Assembly (NCBI GenBank): GCA_913020115.1
Contig: CAJWBQ010000042.1
Location: 1-34,611 of the forward strand
Source of the DNA: an uncultured Cellvibrionales bacterium
GTDB lineage: Bacteria > Pseudomonadota > Gammaproteobacteria > Pseudomonadales > Cellvibrionaceae
Direction: 5' to 3'
Length of the DNA: 34,611 nt
Positions 24,370-33,246 of this stretch are shown here, one piece after another; position 1 is the stretch's first letter, and every line of letters starts with the position of its first letter. Under the pieces are notes generated by a model. It made no database searches. It worked only from the letters and a program-made list of their open reading frames with translations, and was not told the DNA's origin. Both the position numbers and the translations under genes were made by a program.

Positions 24370-24403
24370 AATAGACTCCAAAAGATTAGTGAGAAGTTGA
24401 TGT

Positions 24404-24460
24404 CTCAGCCCCCTGTCAGTCGACGAAAAAGTAACATTCAATTGAGCGGGAGGGGCTGAG
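24404..24460. repeat. Inverted repeat before the lamin-tail gene
   Basis: CTCAGCCCC (24404-24412) and GGGGCTGAG (24452-24460) are perfect 9-bp arms 39 bp apart, between the serine-hydrolase stop and the lipoprotein start. It is possibly a transcript-processing hairpin or an operator; there is no T-run. Confidence 0.5.
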
Positions 24461-24514
24461 GCCGGCTGTATCTATACTTAAGCTAGCCTTCATTCTGCAG
24501 TTTAACCAGCTCAG

Positions 24515-25780
24515 CTAGCGCTCCAGTTCAATCGCCAGGCGACGCAAATTGAGTGCAAAGGGTAAAATCTCCCGCATAGGGCCCAACGTTACCATCACGC
24601 CATACGTTCCGGATGCCCGATCAATCCATGGAAATGTGCCAAATGCCCCCGCGCTGTTTACGTGCGTGCAGCGCTCCGCATGCGGACTTTCACACCACAA
24701 TCCAAGGCCGTAAAACCAATCGTTTGGTACAATCGGAGTACGAAAGTTTTGAGCCAGTGTGGAAGTCTGGTCGCTCTCCATTTGTCCGATGCTGTTCTCT
24801 GTGAGTAAGCGGGGGCCCGTCACTTCGGGAGACAAGGCTGTGAGAAAGTTGAAATAGTCCTGTGCAGAGGTATAGAGGCCACCCGCAATATTCGGTGAAT
24901 TAATCACTGTGCCGGACTTGTGCCAAAACGGGTGGCCGTAGGCACTCTGTTTCATTCCTGAGGGCCTTGCAACCAACTCGTCAAAGAGCTGCGACCAGGG
25001 TTTATTGGACACCTGCTCCGCGAGATAGCCCGCGATCTGCATTGAAATACCACCATAGGTAAACTCCACTCCTGGCACATTGTTCACAGGCTTTTGAGTC
25101 AGGCGTTCAAACTGCTCCCTGTAAGGCATGCTTGGCGGATTTTCGATGGCATGACCTTCGCGGGTTCCGCTGGAGTGGCTCAACAACTGTCGCAGTGTTG
25201 TGCTTGCCCAGTGCCCGGCTAATTCGGGAATATAGCTATTCAGCGGCGTCTCCAGTGTGAGTGCTCCCTGCTCAATCAAGCGCATCAAAACCGCAGAGCT
25301 AACCCATTTGCTGGCTGATGCAACCGGGACAACGGTGTTGGCGTCAAGTTCACCGGACGTAATCCGAATCCGCTCAACACCATTTTTTCCCACAAGCATC
25401 ACGGCGCCAGGCAGTTCGAGAACGTCCACCATTTCATCTAGCGCTGCCTGCAGAGCGTCCAAATCGACGTCACCGGCAGGGGGGTATTCAGGCAACCCAT
25501 TCGCATGCCACTTGCGCGCAATTGCGCTGAAAATGGTGAGGCGTAAGTAAGCTGCAATTTCGTCACGATCCATGCCGCCGCTGCCATCAATATCGAACTC
25601 GCTGAATCGCAAACGAATCAAGGGCTGAACTTCTTCGGTTTGCAGCACTCCGTTTCCATCGAAGTCCATTAGAGTGATAATTTTGTCGACCTGCTTGCTC
25701 TGCCACAATGAAATGAGCCCGGCGGTTATCCCAAGGGCAATAGTGATGGCAAGTAATGTTTGTTTGGTGCGTCTCTTCAT
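24515..25780 (-). CDS. Serine hydrolase (class C beta-lactamase fold) with EF-hands
   Basis: 421 aa, N-terminal membrane anchor or uncleaved signal (9-26). Two canonical EF-hand calcium loops follow (DFDGNGVLQTEE 39-50; DIDGSGGMDRDE 63-74). The catalytic domain is of the beta-lactamase/penicillin-binding esterase type: SxxK is SASK (S155, K158), Tyr motif near FTYGGIS, and NSAGAFGTF takes the place of the HxG/KTG motif. Such enzymes hydrolyse esters or peptides; a beta-lactam role is not implied. A calcium-binding module on this fold is uncommon and suggests calcium-dependent activity outside the cytoplasm. It lies 76 bp after the DUF1254 gene in the same direction. Confidence 0.85.
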   Translation of the reverse strand: MKRRTKQTLLAITIALGITAGLISLWQSKQVDKIITLMDFDGNGVLQTEEVQPLIRLRFSEFDIDGSGGMDRDEIAAYLRLTIFSAIARKWHANGLPEYPPAGDVDLDALQAALDEMVDVLELPGAVMLVGKNGVERIRITSGELDANTVVPVASASKWVSSAVLMRLIEQGALTLETPLNSYIPELAGHWASTTLRQLLSHSSGTREGHAIENPPSMPYREQFERLTQKPVNNVPGVEFTYGGISMQIAGYLAEQVSNKPWSQLFDELVARPSGMKQSAYGHPFWHKSGTVINSPNIAGGLYTSAQDYFNFLTALSPEVTGPRLLTENSIGQMESDQTSTLAQNFRTPIVPNDWFYGLGLWCESPHAERCTHVNSAGAFGTFPWIDRASGTYGVMVTLGPMREILPFALNLRRLAIELER

Positions 25781-25856
25781 TGTAAAAAACCCTGTTGTTG
25801 GCCAGTGTCCTGTGCGAGGGAGTCAGGCTCTTGTTGGCCAGGAGGTGCTATTGCGA

Positions 25857-26903
25857 TCAAGGGCTTGAGCGACTAAGTTCTTTCACATCAGGGAACGTCC
25901 AGGTGCCGTTTAGCAGTTCGGCTCTGGGTTGATACATTCTGACCACATAATTCCAGCCCTCGGTGAGAGGAATATAATTGAGGCTGCTGGGGTCGCCGCC
26001 GAAATGCAGTGTGACCGAGCCATCCGCATTCTTTTGAGCGGTTCTGTCTCCAAAACCATAGGAGTTGTATTCGTTTTTATTAAAATACCCCTCCTTGTTG
26101 TACATGGCTAGTGACCAGAAACTATCTACGGGAACATCTTTTACTGTAAGAACATAGGCTTTATCAGCGGGCAGATTGGGTTCAACGGTAATGAGCAAAG
26201 ATTCCGTCTCAGGCAGGGTGCCAAAACCATAAGCCGACAGCAAAAGCTGTTTGATCGGATCTACCTGCTCTTTCGTTCCGGCTGCTTTTGAGTTATCGCT
26301 AATGCCCTTGCCTAACTCAAGTAGCAATGCCGTCGTCGCCGCCATGCTCACAGCGTCGTAATGTGGGTGGGTGTAAGTTTGATCGGAGGCGCTGTTTATG
26401 GACACTTGGTCCTGTAGCGCGTGGGCCGCTTCTAGGTCACCTGGAATAGAGTCGAATACCAAGGTGCGAATTAGAAGCCACACATAAGGTGTGTCAAACT
26501 CCTTCAGGCTTAAGTTGTGACGACCTCCGCCGTGAAAAATGTTGTTAGTAAAGCCGTGCTCATTGACCACTTGCACGGACATGTAGCGATCGCCTGCCTC
26601 TGGCATCATCAGGCTGGCACCTTTGCTGATGTCCACAATGGCAACGCTGTATAAGGTGTCGCGGTTCAAACGTTTACTGCTGCGACTATTAATGCCAACA
26701 AGGTTTCGTCCGTGCGCGAAAGTATTGAGTTTGCCGCCGGCTCTTGCCAAGTATTTGTCGAATTGAATGGCTGTTTTGGCCTGCACGTAGTTAAAGGCGT
26801 TCACCTTAACTGGAGTTTCGTCGGCGTGAACACTGCCCGTGAGCAGTGATAAAAAAAGAGTGGCCGATAAGGCCACAAGTCTTACTGGTTTTCGTATTTT
26901 CAT
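25857..26903 (-). CDS. DUF1254/DUF1214 family secreted protein
   Basis: 348 aa. ATG 26903 starts a clean signal peptide (MKIRKPVRLVALSATLFLSL, then VHADE); the earlier ATG 26939 lies inside a hairpin. The mature part shows the family landmarks NRDTLYSVAIVDISKG, DRYMSVQVVNEHG, YGFGTL, DSFWSLAMYN and NSYGFGDRT. The biochemical function of this family is not settled; it is common next to transporters and regulators in proteobacteria. Here it follows a TonB receptor and precedes a serine hydrolase, so a role in handling the receptor's ligand is possible. Confidence 0.82.
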   Translation of the reverse strand: MKIRKPVRLVALSATLFLSLLTGSVHADETPVKVNAFNYVQAKTAIQFDKYLARAGGKLNTFAHGRNLVGINSRSSKRLNRDTLYSVAIVDISKGASLMMPEAGDRYMSVQVVNEHGFTNNIFHGGGRHNLSLKEFDTPYVWLLIRTLVFDSIPGDLEAAHALQDQVSINSASDQTYTHPHYDAVSMAATTALLLELGKGISDNSKAAGTKEQVDPIKQLLLSAYGFGTLPETESLLITVEPNLPADKAYVLTVKDVPVDSFWSLAMYNKEGYFNKNEYNSYGFGDRTAQKNADGSVTLHFGGDPSSLNYIPLTEGWNYVVRMYQPRAELLNGTWTFPDVKELSRSSP

Positions 26904-26932
26904 CCGCTCATCGTTCCATCTGTTTTTGTCAG

Positions 26933-26959
26933 CAGCCATACCCCGGTGGGGTATGGCTG
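26933..26959 (-). other. Strong hairpin between the TonB receptor and DUF1254 genes
   Basis: CAGCCATACCCC (26933-26944), loop GGT, GGGGTATGGCTG (26948-26959): a perfect 12-bp stem. No T-run follows on the minus strand, so it is more likely an mRNA stability or processing hairpin that sets unequal expression than a terminator. Confidence 0.7.
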
Positions 26960-26980
26960 TTGTTCATTTCAGCGAGGTGC

Positions 26981-29194
26981 TTAAAAGTCCATGGAAAAGT
27001 CCACGCCCCACGTTCTCGGCGCGGCGTAATTTCCTCTCAAGGCATAGGCATTCGCCACTTTTTCTGTGAAGTATTCTTCGTCAGTCAAGTTGTCTCCCCA
27101 GAGCGCGATGCTCCAATCTGCACCTTCGGGAATGTAGCTTATGCGCGCCTGCAGTAGTCCTATTGCTTCCTGCTCAAGTTCTTGTGTGCTGGTGGAGGCG
27201 ATAAAGTCATACTGGAAGTCACCGGTGTATGAGTAGCTTAATACAATCGGTAGCTCTGCGCTTGCCAGTTGAATATTATAACGAGCGGAGGCGAAGGCGG
27301 TAATGTCAGGGGCTCGCAGCAGCGATTCGCCCGAGGCATCATAAAAAACATCGCCGTAACCCAGGGCGCCCCGACCCAGTTCTATATTAGGTACTTTGGC
27401 TGATGCGTCATAATCTTTGTACTGGCTATCCAAAGCGCTGAACCCGCCGCTTAAAACCAGAGACTCTGTCGCCAGCCAAGTCACATCCATTTCAAAGCCA
27501 AGCACTTCCGCATCGGCGGCATTCTGTGTCACCAGGGTCGGTGTGTCGCCGTCACCGGCAGCGCGAGTAACTTGCAGGTCTTTATAGTCGTAGTAGAACA
27601 AGGAACTGTTGAGTCGAAGTCTATTATTCAGGAATTCGCCTTTGTAGCCGACTTCAAAATTATCCAGAATTTCTGGTTCCAGAATCGGTCGGGTAGTGCC
27701 GTCAAATTTTGGATTGGCGGGGCTGTTGAAGCCGCCACTTTTAAAGCCCTGAGAATAGGTGAAGTACAACATGCCCGTTTCAAATTGACGTTGGATATTT
27801 AGGGTGGGCGTTAGCTCCGTCCAGCTGGCGTCCGATGCGTAGGGCAGGGGGCCGCCGGACAGATTCAAGAGGCCTGGCGTGGGCACTGTATTTTGAGCTT
27901 TCTCCTCATCTGTATAGCGGGCACCTATGCTGGCACTCAAGTCTTCAGAAAAGTCATAGCTCACTTTTGCCAGCAAGGCGTAGCTGTCTGTGTCCACAGT
28001 TTGCACGCCGAGCTCTGCGGTTAAGCCGGGAAATTGAATGGACGTTGCGTTAGTTAGCGTCTGTGATTGTCCTGTGTGGTATTCCGCTGCGACCAGCCAT
28101 TGTAGTTTGTTGTCGCTATTAGAGGTAAGGCGAAACTCCTGGCTAAAGGTATGGCCGTTGTTAAAGACGTGGCCACCCAAGACATCGGTCGAGCTGCCGT
28201 CAGTTTCGAGAGGGCCTTCAGACTCGCTGTCGGTATAGGTAGTGACCGACATAAAGTCAAAAGAATCAAAGGGCACAGCGAGGGTTAAGTCGTGGGCCTG
28301 TCCTTCAGACTGTGCATTGCCTTTAATGTTGTGAGCGACATTGTCGCCGCTGGTGCCGGTGATGCCGCCAAATGCCTGGCCGATATTGGTGGGGGCCGCG
28401 TCCAGAGAGTTTTGGCGAAATCCTGCGGTATGATCCGTTTCGTAGTAGAGGGCGGTCCACTTTACTGTGGACTCATCACTGATATCCCAATGCAGCTTGC
28501 CGCGGAATGAGGTGTAGTCCAAGTCATCGTATTCGTCGTTACCTTCTTCGGACAGGTTGTCGGCGTAGCCATCCCGTAGGTAGCTGGCCGCGGAAAGTTG
28601 TACACGCAGGGTGTCGCTAAGAGCGCCACCTATAACACTGTCGAATTTAGTCAGACCATAATCACCCAGAGAGGCTGTTGCGCCGCCGGTCCATTCATCG
28701 CCGGGATTTTTGGTGATAATTCTCAGGGCGCCGCCAATTGAGTTGCGACCGTACAGAGTGCCTTGAGGCCCCTTTAATACCTCAACTCGTTCCACGTCGG
28801 GCAAGTCGAGTAAAGCTCCACCGCCGCTGCCGACGTAGCGCTCATCGATGTAGATCGGGACGCTGGGCCCAAGGCCAATAGTAGCCAGGCGTGTGCCAAC
28901 GCCGCGGATGTAGGGCGATGGCGAACCCTGAGTGCTTGAGACCACCAGCCCCGGGGTGACAGAGGCAAGGGATTGAATGTTGGTAACGCCATATTCCTTG
29001 ATAGCTTCAGAGGAAAAGGATGCGATGGTTAATGGCACGTCTTGAAGGTTTTGTGAGCGTTTCTGGGCAGTCACAATAATTTCTTCTAAAACAAAACCGT
29101 CATCTTGCGATTGTGCAACGTTGGCGCTGAACACACCCATTACTGTTGTCGCGAGTAGTGAGCGCTTAAAAAAGCTTCTGGAATAATTAACCAT
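26981..29194 (-). CDS. TonB-dependent receptor
   Basis: Complete outer-membrane receptor, 737 aa. A signal peptide precedes the TonB box region LEEIIVTAQKR, then the plug (RSQNLQDVPLTIASF, PYIRGVGTR, VLKGPQGTLYGRNSIGGAL) and a 22-strand-type barrel ending in WGVDFSMDF. It belongs to the large group of receptors lacking extra signalling domains; the substrate is not predictable. ATG 29194 has GAGAGAG upstream; ATG 29209 is also in frame. It leads a four-gene cluster with the DUF1254 protein, EF-hand hydrolase and lamin-tail lipoprotein, and is divergent from the fused TetR regulator, its likely controller. Confidence 0.93.
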   Translation of the reverse strand: MVNYSRSFFKRSLLATTVMGVFSANVAQSQDDGFVLEEIIVTAQKRSQNLQDVPLTIASFSSEAIKEYGVTNIQSLASVTPGLVVSSTQGSPSPYIRGVGTRLATIGLGPSVPIYIDERYVGSGGGALLDLPDVERVEVLKGPQGTLYGRNSIGGALRIITKNPGDEWTGGATASLGDYGLTKFDSVIGGALSDTLRVQLSAASYLRDGYADNLSEEGNDEYDDLDYTSFRGKLHWDISDESTVKWTALYYETDHTAGFRQNSLDAAPTNIGQAFGGITGTSGDNVAHNIKGNAQSEGQAHDLTLAVPFDSFDFMSVTTYTDSESEGPLETDGSSTDVLGGHVFNNGHTFSQEFRLTSNSDNKLQWLVAAEYHTGQSQTLTNATSIQFPGLTAELGVQTVDTDSYALLAKVSYDFSEDLSASIGARYTDEEKAQNTVPTPGLLNLSGGPLPYASDASWTELTPTLNIQRQFETGMLYFTYSQGFKSGGFNSPANPKFDGTTRPILEPEILDNFEVGYKGEFLNNRLRLNSSLFYYDYKDLQVTRAAGDGDTPTLVTQNAADAEVLGFEMDVTWLATESLVLSGGFSALDSQYKDYDASAKVPNIELGRGALGYGDVFYDASGESLLRAPDITAFASARYNIQLASAELPIVLSYSYTGDFQYDFIASTSTQELEQEAIGLLQARISYIPEGADWSIALWGDNLTDEEYFTEKVANAYALRGNYAAPRTWGVDFSMDF

Positions 29195-29209
29195 CTGTAT
29201 CTCTCTCAT

Positions 29210-29665
29210 TAAGAATTCGAATATTGTTTTTTATTGATATGAGGCCTTATTCATTAAGTGATGAATGTGTCCGCAAGCCTATATCCCAGTACAGATTTAA
29301 GGCGCTGAGCGCCTATTACAGGCTGAAGATAGCGATCAGTGGCCCACTTGTCAATGTTAGTTTACATATAGTCTAGTAGTTTATTCTCATTTTTATGTTT
29401 AAATAAATCAATAAAATCAATTGCTTGCAAGATATTAACGTCATTTCTCTCTTGGGATTATTTCTTTTTGTGATGACTTTGCAGGTTTTTGTTGTCTTGT
29501 GTTACTCTTAGTAAAGCCTGGAGTCGGAAGGTCTCGTGGCATAAGGGCTTCAATTGGTATTCAGGTGGCGATATAGTTTTGAAATAAAAAGCGATCTCAT
29601 CTTTATCGGCGCGCTTGAATGCAGTATTTTGAGGCGAGTATTCCCAACAGTAGATTATCGGTCTT
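29210..29665. promoter_or_regulatory. Divergent control region, TonB receptor / fused TetR
   Basis: 456 bp without a gene. It is AT-rich at 29340-29470, where promoters for both directions probably lie. A perfect palindrome CTTGCAAG (29424-29431) is the clearest short symmetry; no long operator is evident. The position makes it the expected target of the TetR-type protein. Confidence 0.45.
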
Positions 29666-31000
29666 ATGAGTCACTCTGAAACACCTAGGAAAACCCGAAC
29701 GAGATTGTCCCCAAAGGCAAGAAGTGCCATGATTTTGGATCATGCTGCCAAGCTTATTGCCCATGAGGGTGTGTCTGCGGTGAGCATGGAAAGTGTCAGC
29801 AATGAGGCTGGTATCAGTAAGGTTCTGGCGTATAAGTACTACGCAAGTGTGACTGTTTTATTACAAGCGCTCTTGGCGCGAGAGTATCGGCATTTGCGGG
29901 GCTTGCTGCAGGTAGCCGCTGAGGATTCGGAAACTTTGGAGCAGCTGGTTCGACAAAGCACCAAGGTTTATCTTACTTACACTGAAGAGCATGGCTTGTT
30001 GATTGAGAGGCTAGAAGCAGAGCCCTCTGTTGCTAATTACGGTGATCCCCCTGAAAGCAGCCACGCTGAAACTGTCATGTATCTCGCTCAAGTCCTACAT
30101 GATAATTTTAATGTGGGTGCGGACGTGGCTTTGCCCATTGCTGAAATATCCTACGGTCTGCCAGTGGCAGCGGCCCATTACATAATTCATAATGACACCA
30201 AGCTTCAAACGGTTGAGGACATTACGGTTACTATGATGCTTGCCAGCTTGGAGTCGACTCAAAAAAAATACCAGTCCTCACGGGCAGTGTTGGTGAAACC
30301 TGAATCAAAAGAACGTGATCAACTCATTTTACTTACGAGTCGTACAGGTGCATCCAGTAAAACCCGAACGAGGCTGTCCCCAAAAGCAAGAAAGGCCATG
30401 ATTTTGGATCACGCCGCCAAGCTGATCGCCAATGAGGGTGTGTCTGCGGTGAGTATCGAGCGAGTCAGCGTTGAGGCTGGTATTAGTAAAGCGCTGGCGT
30501 ATAACCACTACTCTAGTGTGGAGAGTTTACTGAAAGCAGTCTTGACCCGAGAGTATAGGCATTTGAGGCGATTGCAGCGCGACACCGTTGAAAGTACTGA
30601 TACCTTAGAGCAAATGGTTCAGCAAAGTACGCGGGTTTATCTTTCCTATATCAAAGAGCATGGCCTGCTGATTGAGAGGCTGGAAGCCGAGCCTGCCATT
30701 GCCGATTACGGCGACCCGTCTGAGTATGGCAACGCCGCAACTGTCATGTATCTCGCTCAAATCTTAAATGATAATTTCAACGTTGAAATAGAGACTGCGT
30801 TGACCATTGTTGAAATATCTTACGGTCTGCCTACGGCAGCGGGGCGCTATATTATTCATAATAATTCCGATTTTCAAACCATTGAAGACATTGTAGCGAA
30901 GATGGTGCTTGCTAGTCTGGCGTCAATTCAAGAAAAATGCCAAACCTCAATGAAGCGACTGCGCAAGCGCGATATCAAAGAAAGCCGCTGGGCCTTGTAG
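29666..31000 (+). CDS. Tandem-fused double TetR-family regulator
   Basis: One 444-residue chain holding two complete TetR-like units, about twice the usual length. Unit 1 spans about 9-210 and unit 2 about 232-435. KTRTRLSPKAR opens each at residues 9 and 232, a period of 223 residues (669 bp; the same DNA phrase at 29690 and 30359). Both have a helix-turn-helix (VSNEAGISKVLAYKYYASV and VSVEAGISKALAYNHYSSV) and a ligand domain with EEHG/KEHGLLIERLEAEP and EISYGLP. The recognition helices differ slightly, e.g. YKYY versus YNHY. TetR proteins act as dimers, so this may be a covalent dimer able to read an asymmetric operator. It is divergent from the TonB receptor cluster. Confidence 0.9.
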   Translation: MSHSETPRKTRTRLSPKARSAMILDHAAKLIAHEGVSAVSMESVSNEAGISKVLAYKYYASVTVLLQALLAREYRHLRGLLQVAAEDSETLEQLVRQSTKVYLTYTEEHGLLIERLEAEPSVANYGDPPESSHAETVMYLAQVLHDNFNVGADVALPIAEISYGLPVAAAHYIIHNDTKLQTVEDITVTMMLASLESTQKKYQSSRAVLVKPESKERDQLILLTSRTGASSKTRTRLSPKARKAMILDHAAKLIANEGVSAVSIERVSVEAGISKALAYNHYSSVESLLKAVLTREYRHLRRLQRDTVESTDTLEQMVQQSTRVYLSYIKEHGLLIERLEAEPAIADYGDPSEYGNAATVMYLAQILNDNFNVEIETALTIVEISYGLPTAAGRYIIHNNSDFQTIEDIVAKMVLASLASIQEKCQTSMKRLRKRDIKESRWAL

Positions 31001-31275
31001 GATTGCGGGCAATAAACGAACGCAACAACCCGTAGCGGGAACCTATTACCAAAATAATACCGCCTAAGTTATTGATATGGGAGCTGCGGAACGAGTGTTC
31101 CTAAGTATTTTTTATTCTTTGCTTATATTTGTGCTCCTAAGAGCTGGCCAATCAATACGGCGGGTAAATTGACAAAGAATAAAACAGAGATCGATTTATA
31201 TCTATTTGACTTGAAAGAAAAAAGTCACGGTGAAATGGGAAGTGTCGACGCTTATAAGTCTCAGCCCATAATGTT
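31001..31275. other. Intergenic stretch before copy C
   Basis: No convincing gene. A 70-codon minus-strand frame at 31152-31364 runs into the repeat and has no family resemblance. Confidence 0.5.
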
Positions 31276-31435
31276 GCATTGTAGACTTTCAGTGCTATCC
31301 AAAACGCGTCGTAATTCCTTCCGCTAGTGTCCCCAATCAATCCCCGGAAAAATGTTATTCCCACAAATGTTTGATTGTTAAATATTTTATATTCAGTCGC
31401 TCCAGTCCATCATGGGCGCAACGGTGAAAGTTCTT
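31276..31435 (-). repeat. dusA-type attachment repeat, copy C
   Basis: Homology with B and E starts at GCATTGTAGAC, passes AATTCCTTCCGCTAGTGTCC and the AT-rich part, and ends in minus-strand codons RTFTVAPMMDWSD plus TGA (31435-31393). The dusA codons differ from the other copies, as expected if each arrived with its own element. Confidence 0.78.
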
Positions 31436-31799
31436 TTCGGGGCAGGCCGCGTGATTCTTGAGATTGAACTGTTTTTCAAGGTTTTTTAGCTCTTCGGTTC
31501 TTTACTGTTTTTGCCTATTCTAGCCTGTTTTTGCAATAGTCGTACCCCCAAAATCCCCCCAAAACTCTGGGGAAACTGAAAAATCAGCTTGCGGTATGGC
31601 AGCAGTATCTTTCCCTCCCGCTTTAAAAACCGAATGCGTACAGCTAATTAATCATGCTTAGCCCTTGAAAGGTCCCACGTCTTTGGTGGATGCGCAATCG
31701 GGTATCTTCCTCACTAATCGCGAAAGCACTGAGCATTGAACGCATTTTCCCAAAAGGAGGTGATTTTTTGTATCAATCGCATCATAATTTGCTATTGTG
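31436..31799. other. Spacer between copy C and the Fic gene
   Basis: No gene recognised. It contains a C-rich stretch with CCCC-AAAACTCT-GGGG (about 31560-31577), of the kind seen near tyrosine-recombinase crossover sites. A possible promoter (TTGTAT near 31769, weak -10 around 31791) precedes the Fic gene. Confidence 0.4.
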
Positions 31800-31828
31800 T
31801 GAGGTGATTAATGTTAAGGATCACCTCA
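31800..31828 (+). promoter_or_regulatory. Inverted repeat over the Fic start codon
   Basis: TGAGGTGAT (31800-31808) and ATCACCTCA (31820-31828) are perfect 9-bp arms with an 11-nt loop. The loop and its edge hold the Shine-Dalgarno AAGGA, and the last arm base is the A of the ATG. It could be an operator or an RNA hairpin that limits translation. Confidence 0.65.
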
Positions 31829-32946
31829 TGTACACTTGGCAGCGGCCAGAATGGCCAAGCTATTCCTACATCCGGGATGAGTTAAGCCCAGAAATACAGC
31901 AGTATTTGAAGCAGCTTGGGGAGCTAAGCGGTATTTATGGATGCATGAGTACGGATGACCGTGCTGCGGTCCTTGTGGAATCGATGGTATCCAATGCCAT
32001 GGATACCTCTGAGATAGAAGGTGAAAACCTTGATAGGCGCTCTGTTCGGTCCTCGATCAAGCAGTTCTTACAGCTGGCCCCACCCGCCACAGGCCGGGCA
32101 TCTCAAAAAGAGTCTGGCGTGGCTGCCATGATGGTTGAAAACCGTAAAACAGTCTTCGAACCACTTTCTGCGACTTACTTACACACACTTCACGAGCTGA
32201 TTCTTAATCATGAGCGGGACAATGTCTTGGTGAAAATCAATTTAGGACAGTACCGTACATCTCCAGAGCCTATGCAAATCGTATCTGGGGCAGTGGGCTA
32301 TGAAACCGTTCATTACGAGGCTCCCCCTTCCTCTCAAGTGCCACAAGAGATGGAGGCTTTTATCACGTGGTTTAATGACACGGCTCCTAAGGCCGGTCAG
32401 GGCGCCAAGCTGTCGGGCGTTGAGCGTGCAGCCATTGCCCACCTATGGTTTGAAACGATTCACCCCTATGACGATGGTAATGGCAGAATTGGACGTGCCA
32501 TAGCTGACAAAGCACTTTCTCAAGATGCTGGCCAAGCTGTTTTGTTCAATGTTGCCAGTGTGCTGCTTAAAAATAGAAATGAATACTATGAGCGCTTAAA
32601 CGATGCATCCCTCACGCTTGATGTTCAAGAATGGGTAAGCTGGTTTGTAGGCGTAACACTAAAGGCGCAATCAATCGCTAAAGAAGGTATCGATCGGGTT
32701 TTGGAAAAAACACGCTATTGGGACAAATACAGTCAGTTACCCATCAATGATCGACAACAGAAAGCGATTAATAAAATGTTCGCGCTCAATCCCCGAGATT
32801 TTGGAATGACGACAAAAAAATACGTGAGCATTACAAAATGCTCAAAAGCAACTGCGTCAAGGGATTTGGCACAGCTGCAGGAGTGGGGGTGCTTTGAGGT
32901 CGAGGGGCAGGGTAGGGGGACCCACTACAATCTGCCTAGCCGCTAG
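31828..32946 (+). CDS. Fic protein, class II (N-terminal inhibitory helix), with C-terminal wHTH
   Basis: Predicted AMP-transferase, 372 aa. ATG 31828 starts the family N-terminus MYTWQRPEWP with AAGGA upstream; the frame's earlier ATG at 31690 adds unrelated residues. The core is HPYDDGNGRIGR (212-223) with catalytic H212. The self-inhibitory motif (S/T)xxxE(G/N) is TSEIEG (60-65), N-terminal to the core, so the protein restrains itself and needs no separate antitoxin. The C-terminus (about 330-372: KYVSITKCSKATASRDLAQL) is a winged-helix DNA-binding domain, suggesting autoregulation through the repeat at the start codon. It is the only gene between att copies C and D. Confidence 0.9.
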   Translation: MYTWQRPEWPSYSYIRDELSPEIQQYLKQLGELSGIYGCMSTDDRAAVLVESMVSNAMDTSEIEGENLDRRSVRSSIKQFLQLAPPATGRASQKESGVAAMMVENRKTVFEPLSATYLHTLHELILNHERDNVLVKINLGQYRTSPEPMQIVSGAVGYETVHYEAPPSSQVPQEMEAFITWFNDTAPKAGQGAKLSGVERAAIAHLWFETIHPYDDGNGRIGRAIADKALSQDAGQAVLFNVASVLLKNRNEYYERLNDASLTLDVQEWVSWFVGVTLKAQSIAKEGIDRVLEKTRYWDKYSQLPINDRQQKAINKMFALNPRDFGMTTKKYVSITKCSKATASRDLAQLQEWGCFEVEGQGRGTHYNLPSR

Positions 32947-33003
32947 CTGCAGTAAACCCCTGGCTCGGCGATAGCGCGGCGTCGGAGGCGCGCAGTGCGG
33001 CCT

Positions 33004-33129
33004 TTAATCCGCGCTAAGCTCAGAGAGAAACCCTTTGATTATTGCCTGTAATTCTTCACCGTGGGTATGGGGCATGCTGTGGTCGGCGCCTTCAATCGAG
33101 TGCAGAATGGCACCTGGAATTTGTTTCGC
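33004..33129 (-). pseudogene. C-terminal relic of an alpha/beta-hydrolase
   Basis: The minus strand encodes AKQIPGAILHSIEGADHSMP, then HTHGEELQAIIKGFLSELSAD and a stop, the typical last 40 residues of an alpha/beta-hydrolase (the HSIEGADH part carries the catalytic His). The frame is cut at 33129, within the first bases of repeat copy D (homology from 33127), so the rest of the gene was lost at that junction. Confidence 0.8.
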
Positions 33130-33246
33130 TAGTGTCCCCAATCAATCCCCAGAGAAATGTTATCCCTACAAAATCTTTGATTGTTAACTATTTTATTTTA
33201 AGTCGCTCCAATCCATCATGGGCGCAATGGAAAATCGTCTCAGCCG
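33127..33246 (-). repeat. dusA-type attachment repeat, copy D
   Basis: CGCTAGTGTCCCCAATCAAT, the AT-rich part with GATTGTTAAC, then minus-strand codons RLRRFSIAPMMDWSD followed by LK and a stop (33246-33193). This is the copy closest to a canonical DusA N-terminus (RFSxAPMxDWxD). Its left edge coincides with the truncated hydrolase. Confidence 0.8.

Noticed and set aside
24515..25780. Antibiotic resistance beta-lactamase
   Set aside because: The fold is shared with esterases and peptidases, the Tyr and third motifs are atypical, and the EF-hand fusion and context argue for another role.
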